From: Chlorogloeopsis fritschii PCC 6912
Lineage (GTDB): Bacteria; Cyanobacteriota; Cyanobacteriia; Cyanobacteriales; Nostocaceae
Direction of reading: 5' to 3'
Length of the DNA: 33,878 bases
NCBI RefSeq assembly: GCF_000317285.1
Contig: NZ_AJLN01000088.1
Span: forward strand, 1 to 33,878
Shown here: in pieces, positions 1 through 7,441 of the stretch
Layout: every line of letters begins with the position of its first letter
Position numbering within the stretch: position 1 is the stretch's first letter
Made by a program: the position numbers and the translations under genes
The notes under the pieces: generated by a model
The model's database searches: none
The model's input: the letters and a program-made list of their open reading frames with translations, nothing else
Told to the model about the DNA's origin: nothing

Positions 1-90
1 AAATATACCTCTTTGGTCAGTCTTTCTTGCGGTACAAGACGAAAGCCTAACAATAGTGCAATTTATAAAGTAGTAGAACAATCATTGATT

Positions 91-492
91 ATGGATACTG
101 CTGAACGCCTTGCTACTCTTAACCGCATTCGCAAACTTAGCCGCTTGATGGATACATCTATACGTATTCCAGGAATAGGTTTTCGCTTTGGACTAGATCC
201 AATTATTGGTTTAATTCCAGGTGCTGGAGATTTAATTAGTACAGGTTTTTCAGCTTATATTATCTATTTAGCTACTCGTCTTGGTATCCCACGCCAAGAC
301 TTAAAGCAAATGATATTTAACGTTGCTTTGGAAACAGCCGTTGGTACGGTACCGTTTGTGGGTGATTTGTTTGATGCGTTTTATAAATCCAATATTCGCA
401 ATTTGGCGATTTTGGAGAAGCATCTGGTGGTAGTTGAACCAGAAATATCTCCAGAAAAATCGGAAGTTGCTGCTCCTGCTACTGTTCATTAA
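91..492 (+). CDS. DUF4112 domain protein
   Basis: This small protein of 133 residues matches the DUF4112 family, whose biochemical role is not known to me. The conserved core is visible as a Gly/Pro-rich stretch around residues 30-50 (FRFGLDPIIGLIPGAGDLIS), a hydrophobic segment (AYIIYLATRLGI), and a second Gly/Pro turn (ETAVGTVPFVGDLFDAFYKS). The hydrophobic stretches suggest membrane association. The ATG at 91 is preferred because family similarity begins about there. The reading frame stays open upstream to a TTG at 13, but those 26 residues look unrelated. The gene lies alone at the window edge, followed by a MITE-like repeat, so no operon partner is visible. Family assignment is good; function is unknown. 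Confidence 0.85.
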   Translation: MDTAERLATLNRIRKLSRLMDTSIRIPGIGFRFGLDPIIGLIPGAGDLISTGFSAYIIYLATRLGIPRQDLKQMIFNVALETAVGTVPFVGDLFDAFYKSNIRNLAILEKHLVVVEPEISPEKSEVAAPATVH

Positions 493-557
493 ATTTGCTA
501 AATTGGCGATCGCTCTTGGAAAAAGGTTAGCAATCGCCCTACAAACATTCAATCATT

Positions 558-669
558 GGCGTTGCTGAATTGCGATATGAATTCGGGGTGTAGAGACGCG
601 AAATTTCGCGTCTCTACAAGAGTTTTGGCATTACGCAAAATTATTTTCATAGCCTAAATCAGCAACGCC
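558..669. mobile_element. MITE-like element with nested palindrome
   Basis: A 112-bp non-coding element is bounded by inverted ends, GGCGTTGCTGA at 558 and TCAGCAACGCC ending at 669. Inside it, 589-618 is a perfect 30-bp palindrome centred at 603/604 with arms TGTAGAGACGCGAAA. It has no coding capacity, which fits a miniature inverted-repeat element. A clear target duplication could not be identified. A related GTAGAGACG hairpin occurs after cydB. Confidence 0.7.
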
Positions 670-683
670 TAATATTAAATTGA

Positions 684-1058
684 TTAAGTTGCAGTGATAA
701 CTGACTTTTTGCGGCTGGGGCGCTTACGGTTTGATTTTTTCTTCAATCCAACTGCTTGGGCTTGATCGCTATCTGAGCCATATTGCCCGCGCACAACTTC
801 TTTCATTGCTAATACAACATTGTGAAATTCCCATTCTGCCAATCGGGCAGCATCGACAGCAGCACGGTATGAAGCTAGTTTCTCAGTTTCCATTTGTTGC
901 TGCACCAACATAGCCTGATAAGTTTGCTGTAAGTTGACAACAGAGGCTTCAGCACGGGTTGTGTTATAAGTGCTGACGGCTTGCAAACCGTGGAATGAGG
1001 TAATATCTTGACTAATGACTTTAAGGCGCAAACGACGTGTTGTATCTTGGTTAGGCAT
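684..1058 (-). CDS. conserved hypothetical protein, basic C-terminus
   Basis: This 124-residue protein is not one I can assign to a function. Its middle (about residues 30-90) is predicted to be mostly helical with many Gln, Ala and Glu residues (VNLQQTYQAMLVQQQMETEK, then ARLAEWEFHNVVLAMKEVVR). The C-terminal 25 residues form a very basic Lys/Arg/Ser tail (KKKSNRKRPSRKKS), which suggests nucleic-acid or acidic-surface binding by inference only. There is no signal peptide or membrane segment. No clear ribosome-binding site precedes the ATG at 1058. Upstream, at 1179-1335, lies a phased array of short palindromes that could serve as its control region. It is probably a real gene because the frame is open, the composition is protein-like and no better frame overlaps it. 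Confidence 0.6.
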   Translation of the reverse strand: MPNQDTTRRLRLKVISQDITSFHGLQAVSTYNTTRAEASVVNLQQTYQAMLVQQQMETEKLASYRAAVDAARLAEWEFHNVVLAMKEVVRGQYGSDSDQAQAVGLKKKSNRKRPSRKKSVITAT

Positions 1059-1178
1059 AGATGCATAAGTGCTAAAGTATATATTTAATGTGCCCTATAT
1101 AACAATAAACCTAACAGTAAGACGAGATTTTAAGCGATCGCAAACGCGACAGTCTCGGACAAAGTTAGACAAAGGGTG

Positions 1179-1335
1179 GATTAACTTATGCAAGCCAATG
1201 CATTAACAATGCGCCTGCCGCATTAACAATGTAGATGGATGCATTAACAATGCCGTCACTGCATTAATATTGCAGGCGGATGTATTAACAATGCAGCTGA
1301 TGCATTTACATTGTAGGGGGTTGTATTTAGCGATC
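1179..1335. repeat. phased array of GCATTAACAATGC palindromes
   Basis: A 13-bp unit, GCATTAACAATGC, itself an inverted repeat (GCATT, 3-nt centre, AATGC), recurs with starts at 1200, 1220, 1241, 1261, 1282 and 1302. Weaker copies start at 1179 and 1323. The spacing alternates 20 and 21 bp, close to two helical turns, so all units face the same side of the DNA. The spacing is not a multiple of three, which argues against coding. It resembles an iteron or cooperative binding array upstream of the gene at 684-1058. The 1059-1655 gap otherwise contains only the toxin remnant. Confidence 0.75.
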
Positions 1336-1469
1336 GCGTTATTTCAGAAAATGCAGATGAGGAGAATAGGCGATCGCTCATCAAATGTAGTGGACTGACA
1401 CGGCTAAATTGGAAATTTTTTTAATTGGAAGTCCCTTAACTAAAATACGAAGATAAGGGAACAGCTTAG

Positions 1470-1592
1470 AGAATACGTAGCTTTCCTGTGGATGATTATC
1501 TGATTTTCTATCGTCCAATTGAAGGCGGGATTGAAATTTTACGGATAGTTAGTGGTTATCGCGATTTAAATGCACTTTTTGATAAGAAGTAA
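1470..1592 (+). pseudogene. RelE/ParE-type toxin remnant
   Basis: This 40-codon fragment ends in TAA at 1590-1592 and translates to the C-terminal part of a RelE/ParE toxin: SFPVDDYLIFYRP, then GGIEILRIVSGYRDLNALFD. Family members are about 90-100 residues, so roughly the first 60 are missing. An in-frame TAG at 1467-1469 closes the frame, and no antitoxin gene precedes it. It looks like decayed debris of a toxin-antitoxin module. A GTG at the VDD position could in principle start a 34-residue peptide, but no ribosome-binding site is obvious. Confidence 0.7.
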
Positions 1593-1655
1593 TAACGGGG
1601 CTTCTCATGGAGTACCCTAAGAGTGACAGATTACAGGAAAAAGATAGCTCATTTT

Positions 1656-2384
1656 TCAACAAATTTGAATTTCATCAAGTTGGTTAATTATCACATCCGC
1701 ACCTGCAACATTTTCTGCTTTGCCTGTCCAAGTTATACCAATACAACCAGCTGCTTTGGCATTACGTGCCATTTGCATATCACCCACAGAATCTCCCACC
1801 ATCAATGTTTTACTAAGTTCTACTCCTAATCTTTCACAAGCTTGCAAAAATAGTATTGGATCTGGTTTACTCGGCCCTTTATCTACTCCCATTTCTAATT
1901 GAATATAATTACTCAATTGGTGAGTTGCTACAAACTCACGTACTTCAGCAGTTGTCGCTGCCGAAAGGATACCAAGTTTAATTCCTGCTTCTGACAAGTT
2001 CTTCAAGACTTCCAAACTACCGACAAATAAGGGTGAAGGGGTTTTGCCAACATATTTTTCTGCTTCTTCTAGGGCTTGACGCGCCATTTGTAACGACTCG
2101 AACCATCCCCGCCCAGTTTCAGCAATATATGCGGCAGCAGCAACTTCTGTTTCGCGGCGACTTGCCACTGCTATTAAACCTGCCGGATCGAGGGTATTAC
2201 CATTAACACCAAAAGCCATTAACAGTGGCTCCCCAATTCCGGGAACTTGTGCGTCTAAAAGTCGTGCTGCTTTTTGGGCAAGCGATCGCAAGAAAACTTC
2301 TGAATCTTCTAAAGTACCGTTTTTATCAAATAAAATAGCTTGAATATTGGAAAAAGTTAGGTTTCTGCACTTAATAGATGCCAA
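1656..2384 (-). CDS. HAD-superfamily hydrolase, TTG start
   Basis: This is a 242-residue haloacid dehalogenase-type phosphatase resembling phosphoglycolate phosphatase/beta-phosphoglucomutase relatives. The HAD motifs are present in order: motif I FDKNGTLEDS with the nucleophile Asp20, motif II in GILSAA, the motif III Lys in KPDPILF, and motif IV MVGDSVGDM. Motif I reads DKNGT instead of the usual DxDGT, so the second Asp (general acid/base) is Asn22. The start is TTG at 2384, because AAGGAGG lies seven bases upstream. The open frame runs to an ATG at 2456, but that 24-residue extension is low-complexity and lacks a ribosome-binding site. The substrate cannot be predicted. It appears to be transcribed alone. 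Confidence 0.85.
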   Translation of the reverse strand: MASIKCRNLTFSNIQAILFDKNGTLEDSEVFLRSLAQKAARLLDAQVPGIGEPLLMAFGVNGNTLDPAGLIAVASRRETEVAAAAYIAETGRGWFESLQMARQALEEAEKYVGKTPSPLFVGSLEVLKNLSEAGIKLGILSAATTAEVREFVATHQLSNYIQLEMGVDKGPSKPDPILFLQACERLGVELSKTLMVGDSVGDMQMARNAKAAGCIGITWTGKAENVAGADVIINQLDEIQIC

Positions 2385-2505
2385 GATATTCCTCCTTATA
2401 AACTTGTTTTGGATTAGTTGGTGGATAGTGGTTAGTGAATAGTTGTAAATAACCAACTACTAATGTACAGACACTTCGGTTCCTCGCGTCTCTACCTACT
2501 ACCTA

Positions 2506-2631
2506 CTGTACGGGCGGGTTTAGAAGATAAATCATCGGTTTTAGCCGAAAGATAATCAACGAAACCCGCACGCCAGGTGCTACAAGTCGGCGGAGCCGCT
2601 CATCGCACTGGCTCCCCTACTAACTACTAAC
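2506..2631. repeat. dispersed repeat copy A
   Basis: This is one of three related copies in the window (others near 6.3 and 13.3 kb). It contains a 56-bp core at 2514-2569 bounded by inverted repeats GCGGGTTT and AAACCCGC, followed by CACGCCAGGTGCTACAAGTC and ending in CTACTAAC-type heptanucleotides. Its right flank matches the reverse complement of copy B base for base over about 36 bp, and again over about 30 bp at the outer end. It lacks about 50 bp that copy B has in between. It is non-coding and lies between the HAD gene and the rps1 terminator. Confidence 0.75.
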
Positions 2632-2642
2632 AATTCCCCAAC

Positions 2643-2672
2643 ACAAAAAAAGAGGGAAATTTTATCCCTCTT
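2643..2672 (-). terminator. rps1 intrinsic terminator
   Basis: Read on the minus strand, AAGAGGGA, a 7-nt loop and TCCCTCTT form an 8-bp stem that runs straight into a T-rich tract (TTTTTTTGTGTT). It lies about 60 bp after the rps1 stop. This is a classic Rho-independent terminator for rps1. Confidence 0.85.
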
Positions 2673-2734
2673 CATGCAATAATTTTTCATCTTATAATTG
2701 CTTTTAGGCAACTACAACAATAAATACAGATACA

Positions 2735-3790
2735 TTATTCTTCAATAGCGGCTGGTATTTCTTCTTCAACTGCTTCAATAGCAGATGGAATTTCTTCTTC
2801 TGCTACTTCTTCTGCTACTTCTTCTGCTACTTCTTCTGCTGCTACTTCACCTTCATCTGAAAGAGTCATAGCAGGTGCTATACCTTGCTGTTTAGCTAGC
2901 AGTTGTTCTCTATACTTCGCTGCCATTTCTTCTGCCTTATCATAAACCAGATCGCGGTTCTTAATCATGTCACCTGGTTCTGGTTCTAGCTGTTTTGTGG
3001 ACAAAGATATCCGACCCCGTTCAGCATCTAGGTCAATGATCATGACTTTCACTTCATCATTGACATTGAATACACTGTGAGGTGTATCAATATGTTCGTG
3101 GGAAATTTCTGAGATATGCAACAGACCACTTACGCCACCAATATCAATGAAGGCACCATAGGGCTTAATACCGCGCACTGTACCGATTACGACCTCGCCA
3201 ACTTCCAGACGGTTCATCTTACGCTCTACCAGCGCTCGACGGTGGGACAGGACTAAGCGGTTGCGTTCTTCATCTACTTCTAAGAACTTTAATGGAAGTT
3301 CTTCGCCTACTAATTCTTCTTTAGGCTTGCGAGTACTAATGTGAGAGCCGGGGATAAACCCACGCAAACCCTCAATCCGTACCAAAGCTCCACCACGGTT
3401 AGTGGCAAATACACCAGAACGGACAGTAGCATCTTCTGCTTGCAACTGCCGTACCCGCTCCCAAGCTCGCATATATTCTATACGGCGAATAGAAAGAGTT
3501 AGTTGTCCCTCTTCGTTTTCATCGCTAAGGATGTAAAATTCCCGTATTTCGTTTGATTGTAAAACTTCTTCCGGGCTGTCCACCCGGTTAATAGACATTT
3601 CTTGTATGGGTATATATGCTGCGGTTTTAGCACCTATGTCAATCAGAGCGCCGCGCGGCTCTATACTGAACACTGTACCGGGCACAATATCACCAGGGCT
3701 AAAATGATAGTCGTATTTGTCCAGTAAAGCAGCGAAATCGTCGTGAGTAAACCCAATATCAGTTAATGCGGTTGATTTCTGATTGACCAT
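2735..3790 (-). CDS. rps1: 30S ribosomal protein S1
   Basis: This 351-residue protein is the cyanobacterial form of ribosomal protein S1, which binds mRNA on the small subunit and helps initiation. Three S1 RNA-binding domains are visible at about residues 33-105 (PGTVFSIEPRGALIDIGAKT), 120-190 (SGVFATNRGGALVRIEGLRG) and 200-270 (IGTVRGIKPYGAFIDIGGVS). The third is the most canonical. The length fits cyanobacterial and chloroplast S1, which have three domains rather than the six of E. coli. The C-terminal 40 residues are an acidic Glu/Ala/Val tail with repeated EEVA units, encoded by tandem 12-bp repeats near 2794-2844. AGGA precedes the ATG at 3790. It follows psbB and psbT on the same strand, but a terminator-like hairpin at 4077-4104 separates them. 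Confidence 0.97.
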   Translation of the reverse strand: MVNQKSTALTDIGFTHDDFAALLDKYDYHFSPGDIVPGTVFSIEPRGALIDIGAKTAAYIPIQEMSINRVDSPEEVLQSNEIREFYILSDENEEGQLTLSIRRIEYMRAWERVRQLQAEDATVRSGVFATNRGGALVRIEGLRGFIPGSHISTRKPKEELVGEELPLKFLEVDEERNRLVLSHRRALVERKMNRLEVGEVVIGTVRGIKPYGAFIDIGGVSGLLHISEISHEHIDTPHSVFNVNDEVKVMIIDLDAERGRISLSTKQLEPEPGDMIKNRDLVYDKAEEMAAKYREQLLAKQQGIAPAMTLSDEGEVAAEEVAEEVAEEVAEEEIPSAIEAVEEEIPAAIEE

Positions 3791-4076
3791 GCTGATTGTT
3801 TCCTGGTTTTTATTCTCCGTAGTTTTTTTTGCCTCCTAGCGATGTATATGCAAGTGCCTAATAGGCAGTCTACACCTACACCACTTCTCATCGTAGCGCA
3901 GAAAAGTTATCTTAACGCGCATTAATTCCCAGATAGTAGATTATATCAAATATAAAAACCTTATTATCTTAATGTTCAAAATCTAGTGACAAAGAAATAT
4001 TGAAATGAAGCAAGAGAAGAATCTTTATTTTCCTATTCTCTGCAATCTTCACCCTATTACCTACCAAAAATTAATG

Positions 4077-4104
4077 ACCGCTGTTACCTGCAGGCAACAG
4101 CGGT
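4077..4104 (-). terminator. terminator-like hairpin after psbT
   Basis: ACCGCTGTT at 4077-4085 pairs with AACAGCGGT at 4096-4104, and the centre CCTGCAGG is self-complementary. On the plus strand it is followed by TTTTATGTTTTT; on the minus strand by CATTAATTTTT. It could end the psbB-psbT transcript, and may work in both directions. The rest of 3791-4148 is AT-rich leader of rps1 in which I see no gene. Confidence 0.7.
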
Positions 4105-4148
4105 TTTATGTTTTTAAAGATAGCCATCAAAAATTTGGCATCTGTAAA

Positions 4149-4256
4149 TTACTTATCTTCTTTCCTTTCAATGCGAGGAGGTTCGCGGAATGCGATCGCA
4201 AAGAAGAGAACTCCTATTGCCAAAGTCAAAATCAAGATATATGCCACGCTTTCCAT
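4149..4256 (-). CDS. psbT: photosystem II protein T (PsbT)
   Basis: This is a 35-residue one-helix membrane protein of the photosystem II core, found at the dimer interface. It begins MESVAYILILTLAIGVLFFA, a single transmembrane helix, and ends IAFREPPRIERKEDK, the hallmark C-terminus of PsbT, with FREPPR conserved. The length is typical for the family. GGAGGA lies nine bases before the ATG at 4256. It sits 135 bp downstream of psbB on the same strand, the usual cyanobacterial order, so it is probably co-transcribed. A long hairpin (4309-4372) lies between them. The usual psbN and psbH genes are not next to it here. Confidence 0.96.
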   Translation of the reverse strand: MESVAYILILTLAIGVLFFAIAFREPPRIERKEDK

Positions 4257-4308
4257 GTTGCAAGTTCCTCCGATCCCGCCTGTAATGATAGTGTAATCTA
4301 CTACAGAA

Positions 4309-4372
4309 AAGAATGGTCTAACTAACTACTTAAGTATGTTATAAATTGTCAAGCAGTTATTAGACCATTCTT
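4309..4372 (-). promoter_or_regulatory. psbB-psbT intercistronic hairpin
   Basis: AAGAATGGTCTA at 4309-4320 is perfectly complementary to TAGACCATTCTT at 4361-4372, with a 40-nt loop. It lies entirely between the psbB stop and the psbT start. It may act as a processing or RNA-stability element, or as a partial terminator that sets the psbT to psbB ratio. No long T-tract follows on the minus strand, so plain termination is less likely. Confidence 0.55.
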
Positions 4373-4391
4373 AATAATTTGCTACAAATCT

Positions 4392-5921
4392 TTAGACAGC
4401 TTCCTTCCGGCGGGTTGTCTTATCACCCACTTTCTGGAACAGACCCCACTCGACTTGTTCTTCCAAATCGGCATCAACACCGGCAAATACATCTCGGTAA
4501 ATTGTCCGAGCACCATGCCAGATGTGACCAAAGAAGAACAACAGAGCAAATACAGCGTGTCCAAAGGTAAACCAACCTCTGGGGCTGGTGCGGAACACAC
4601 CATCAGAGTTTAAGGTTTCTCTATCGAATTCAAAGATTTCGCCACCTTGAGCTTTACGTGCCCACTTCTTCACTTCGGCGGGATCTGTGAATGTTTGACC
4701 ATTCAAATCACCACCGTAGAAGGCTACTTTCACACCATTTTGCTCGAAGCTATATTTAGATTCTGCCCGACGGAAGGGAATGTCAGCACGGACAATTCCA
4801 TCTTGATCGGTTAGAACCACTGGGAAGGTTTCAAAGAAGTTAGGCAGACGGCGCACTTGCAATTCCCGCCCATCGGCATCTGTAAAAACAGCATGACCTA
4901 CCCAGGATTGGGCAATGCCGTCACCCTTAACCATAGGGCCTGTACGGAATAGACCACCTTTGGCAGGGCTATTGCCAACATAATCATAGAATGCCAATTT
5001 TTCGGGAATGGCTGACCAAGCTTGCTCTGGGGTTGCACCTTGGGCAAGGCTTGATTGAACGCGGCGCTGAATCTCTGTCTTAAAGTAGCTTTGATCCCAC
5101 TGATAGCGGGTAGGGCCAAACAACTCGATGGGAGTAGTAGCGCTACCATACCACATGGTGCCAGCAACAACGAAAGCAGCAAAGAATACAGCAGCAATAC
5201 TGCTAGAAAGCACGGTTTCGATATTACCCATCCGCAGAGCTTTATAAAGCCTTTCGGGTGGTCTGACTGTGAGGTGGAATAAACCAGCAATAATACCGAC
5301 AATACCAGCAGCAATGTGGTGAGCTACAACACCACCAGGATTAAATGGGTTAAAGCCATCCGGCCCCCACTCTGGCGCTACTGGTTCAACGTGACCTGTT
5401 ATGCCGTAGGCGTCAGAAACCCACATTCCTGGCCCCCACAATCCAGTCAGGTGGAAAGCACCAAAACCGAAGCAAAGTAGACCAGCCAAGAACAAGTGGA
5501 TGCCAAACATCTTTGGCAAGTCGAGGGCGGGTTCACCAGTACGGGGGTCTTGGAAAAGTTCCAAATCCCAGTAAACCCAGTGCCAAACGGCGGCTAAGAA
5601 TAAAAGACCAGAAAGAACAATATGAGCGGCAGCAACGCCTTCAAATGACCAGAAACCTGGATTGTAATTGGGATCGCCAACTACATTCCAGCCACCCCAA
5701 GAGCCAACAACACCCAAGCGTGCCATGAAGGGTAGCACGAACATTCCTTGACGCCACATGGGGTTGAGAACCGGGTCGCTGGGGTCATAAATAGCTAGTT
5801 CGTACAGAGCCATCGAACCAGCCCAGCCTGCTACCAAAGCTGTGTGCATCAAGTGTACAGAAATCAGCCGCCCTGGATCGTTCAGAACGACTGTGTGTAC
5901 TCGGTACCAAGGTAGTCCCAT
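4392..5921 (-). CDS. psbB: photosystem II CP47 chlorophyll protein
   Basis: This is the 509-residue core antenna protein CP47 of photosystem II, which binds chlorophyll a and passes excitation to the reaction centre in the thylakoid membrane. The N-terminus [20 protein letters not shown] is the family signature. Six transmembrane helices with paired His ligands follow, for example [34 protein letters not shown] and [17 protein letters not shown]. The large lumenal loop lies at about residues 255-450, and the last helix is [20 protein letters not shown]. The length equals the family norm. GAGGAGG stands about nine bases before the ATG. It heads a psbB-psbT transcription unit. Nothing in the protein looks damaged. 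Confidence 0.98.
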   Translation of the reverse strand: MGLPWYRVHTVVLNDPGRLISVHLMHTALVAGWAGSMALYELAIYDPSDPVLNPMWRQGMFVLPFMARLGVVGSWGGWNVVGDPNYNPGFWSFEGVAAAHIVLSGLLFLAAVWHWVYWDLELFQDPRTGEPALDLPKMFGIHLFLAGLLCFGFGAFHLTGLWGPGMWVSDAYGITGHVEPVAPEWGPDGFNPFNPGGVVAHHIAAGIVGIIAGLFHLTVRPPERLYKALRMGNIETVLSSSIAAVFFAAFVVAGTMWYGSATTPIELFGPTRYQWDQSYFKTEIQRRVQSSLAQGATPEQAWSAIPEKLAFYDYVGNSPAKGGLFRTGPMVKGDGIAQSWVGHAVFTDADGRELQVRRLPNFFETFPVVLTDQDGIVRADIPFRRAESKYSFEQNGVKVAFYGGDLNGQTFTDPAEVKKWARKAQGGEIFEFDRETLNSDGVFRTSPRGWFTFGHAVFALLFFFGHIWHGARTIYRDVFAGVDADLEEQVEWGLFQKVGDKTTRRKEAV

Positions 5922-6472
5922 CGACTACGCTCCTCCTCGAAGAGTTTGTTTACAAAACAATTTTTTACAGAAGTCACCTGTAGCCAAAATAGCCGTCGGT
6001 AACTCCTCTCAGTTTTTGTTATTGCCAGAGCTTGGATTTTCCACAGCTTGGTCTTAAAAATTAGACAGTGTGGCTGCTATGACAACCATTGCTTACGCAC
6101 TTTCGGAACTTTGTCCTGAGGGTAGCGATCGCCAAGCAAAAATGAGAATGTTTAAAAAAGTGTAACTATTGATGGCGCTGTTTGCAAGCGTATAAAGAGA
6201 CTAAAACCTGGTTACTGGTTAGTGGTTATTAGGGAAGGCAGCGTGTCTTTGCGGGTTACTAATGAACTTTGTGCCGCTACGAGGTAACGACTGCCGTGCG
6301 AGTTTATATAGATATTTCGCACTTTTGGAGATATTGCTTTCAAACCTGCCTGTACGGTCTTGAATTCAACAGGTTTATATAAAATAATTTCTTGAAATGG
6401 GAGATTGACTCGTACAGTAGTTAGTAATTATTTTTAACAAATCTTTACTAAACTGCTATTAACCAACAATCC
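5922..6472. other. psbB upstream region, no gene
   Basis: This 551-bp gap holds the upstream region of psbB (minus strand), one HIP1-type GCGATCGC site near 6125, TTAGTGG-type simple repeats around 6215-6230, and a diverged dispersed repeat (listed separately). I see no convincing gene in it. The psbB promoter must lie here, but I could not fix its -10/-35 boxes. Confidence 0.5.
6236..6358. repeat. dispersed repeat copy C (diverged)
   Basis: This is a degenerate copy of the repeat seen at 2506 and 13220. CGACTGCCGTGCGAGTTT near 6288-6305 and AAACCTGCCTGTACGGT at 6342-6358 correspond to the core borders of copy B, and GGCAGCG at the left matches its outer part. The 52-bp core at 6298-6349 has a different inner sequence. 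Identity is partial, so this call is weaker than the other two copies. Confidence 0.5.
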
Positions 6473-6808
6473 TTACTGCACTATCAATTCGATATTTTGT
6501 AGATGGCACCTTGCCGAGGCAGTTCCGAGGCGCTCAATTACCTGTTCGGCACTCATTAACCGCCTCAGCATGACTTTACCGATACCTTGACCTGATGTAA
6601 CTGTTGGTACTGAAGTTATTGGTTTTACCTCCACAGTAATCACGGCATCTTCTACTCGAAAAAGCCAAAATAATTCGCCTTTTTCTACCAAACAAATATT
6701 CATTTGTTGAATATCTGGTTGCCGTCGCCATGCAGTTATTTGCCACAGCCCGTCAGATGCCCAAACTCTACCAACTGTCCATCCTTCAGATAAAAAGAAG
6801 TACTTCAC
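6473..6808 (-). CDS. conserved hypothetical protein
   Basis: This 111-residue protein carries no family I can name. It is rich in beta-strand-like and aromatic stretches at the N-terminus (MKYFFLSEGWTVGRVWASDG, then LWQITAWRRQPDIQQM). A central hydrophobic strand pair follows (CLVEKGELFWLFRVEDAVI), then a Val/Thr-rich segment and a short helix containing RRLMSAEQVIERL. There is no signal peptide or transmembrane helix. The frame is clean and the composition is like its neighbours, so it is probably real. It is transcribed toward psbB, but more than 500 bp separate them. No function is inferred. Confidence 0.6.
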   Translation of the reverse strand: MKYFFLSEGWTVGRVWASDGLWQITAWRRQPDIQQMNICLVEKGELFWLFRVEDAVITVEVKPITSVPTVTSGQGIGKVMLRRLMSAEQVIERLGTASARCHLQNIELIVQ

Positions 6809-7405
6809 GCTTTTTTCTCACTATGTTAAGCTCTCTGTTTACTTTTCAAAATATCGGGAACATTTCAGTGAGTTTTGAACGACATGAAATGTTTAATTAC
6901 ACTTTTGTAGACAAGTAATCAAATAGGAGTAGGTACATATTTTTTTGATTAATATCGCTGTGGCTACTTGAAAAGCCTAACAAAGCTTCTCTTCAGAAAA
7001 CCCGAAATTATGACAAATTTATGTAATTCTGTAATTTTAATTCAATCAAGCATTGTCTAGCTAAGAATGATTATTAAAGAATGTGTTTTTTTCTCAGACT
7101 ACTAAGTAGAAGACAGAAGGGAAGTTAGGTAATAGGGGATAGGGGACAGGAGACAGATGAGTTTAATTGTTCTGTTCCCTGTAACCTGTACCCTGTTCCC
7201 TGCCTTGGTGTATGGAGTTCATGACAGCTACTTATATTAAACTGCTGAGTTCTGAATACTGAGTTCTTTTTGTTTGTAATTTATAGTATACTGAGCACAT
7301 TTTTGGATTTAACCCATCAAACAGGACGAAAAGGCTTGAAAAAGGCTTTTCATCAAAAGAGTTAAATAAATTAAGCACAGGGAAATTAACTAGACCTATA
7401 GTAAA
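6809..7405. other. intergenic region with simple repeats
   Basis: This gap of about 600 bp is AT-rich and shows no supported gene. It contains a long imperfect inverted repeat (7122-7204, listed separately) and two TGAGTTCT direct repeats near 7244-7267. A small AAAAGGCTT/AGGCTTTT hairpin lies near 7330-7350. The promoter of the transporter gene at 7442 should lie in the last 150 bp. Confidence 0.5.
7122..7204. repeat. purine/pyrimidine heptamer inverted repeat
   Basis: A purine-rich arm (GGATAGGGGACAGGAGACAG) is followed by a short AT-rich loop and a complementary-type arm (CTGTTCCCTGTAACCTGTAC and on to CCTGCC). The arms, about 29 bp each, are imperfectly complementary and built from 7-8 bp units like the short tandem repeats known from heterocystous cyanobacteria. 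A sequence of the same style is found inside the kinase gene at 14171-14243. Confidence 0.6.
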
Positions 7406-7441
7406 ATGACTGACCACAATAATTCAAAAGTGCCAATATTT

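Noticed and set aside
1179-1335. CRISPR array
   Set aside because: Units are 13 bp with 7-8 bp linkers, far too short for CRISPR repeats and spacers, and no cas genes are present.
3791-4148. nrdR gene expected near rps1 in some cyanobacteria
   Set aside because: No zinc-ribbon or ATP-cone coding sequence is present on either strand of this gap.
4005-4325. 106-residue plus-strand open frame
   Set aside because: It lies opposite psbT, which is unmistakable, and runs through a terminator hairpin.
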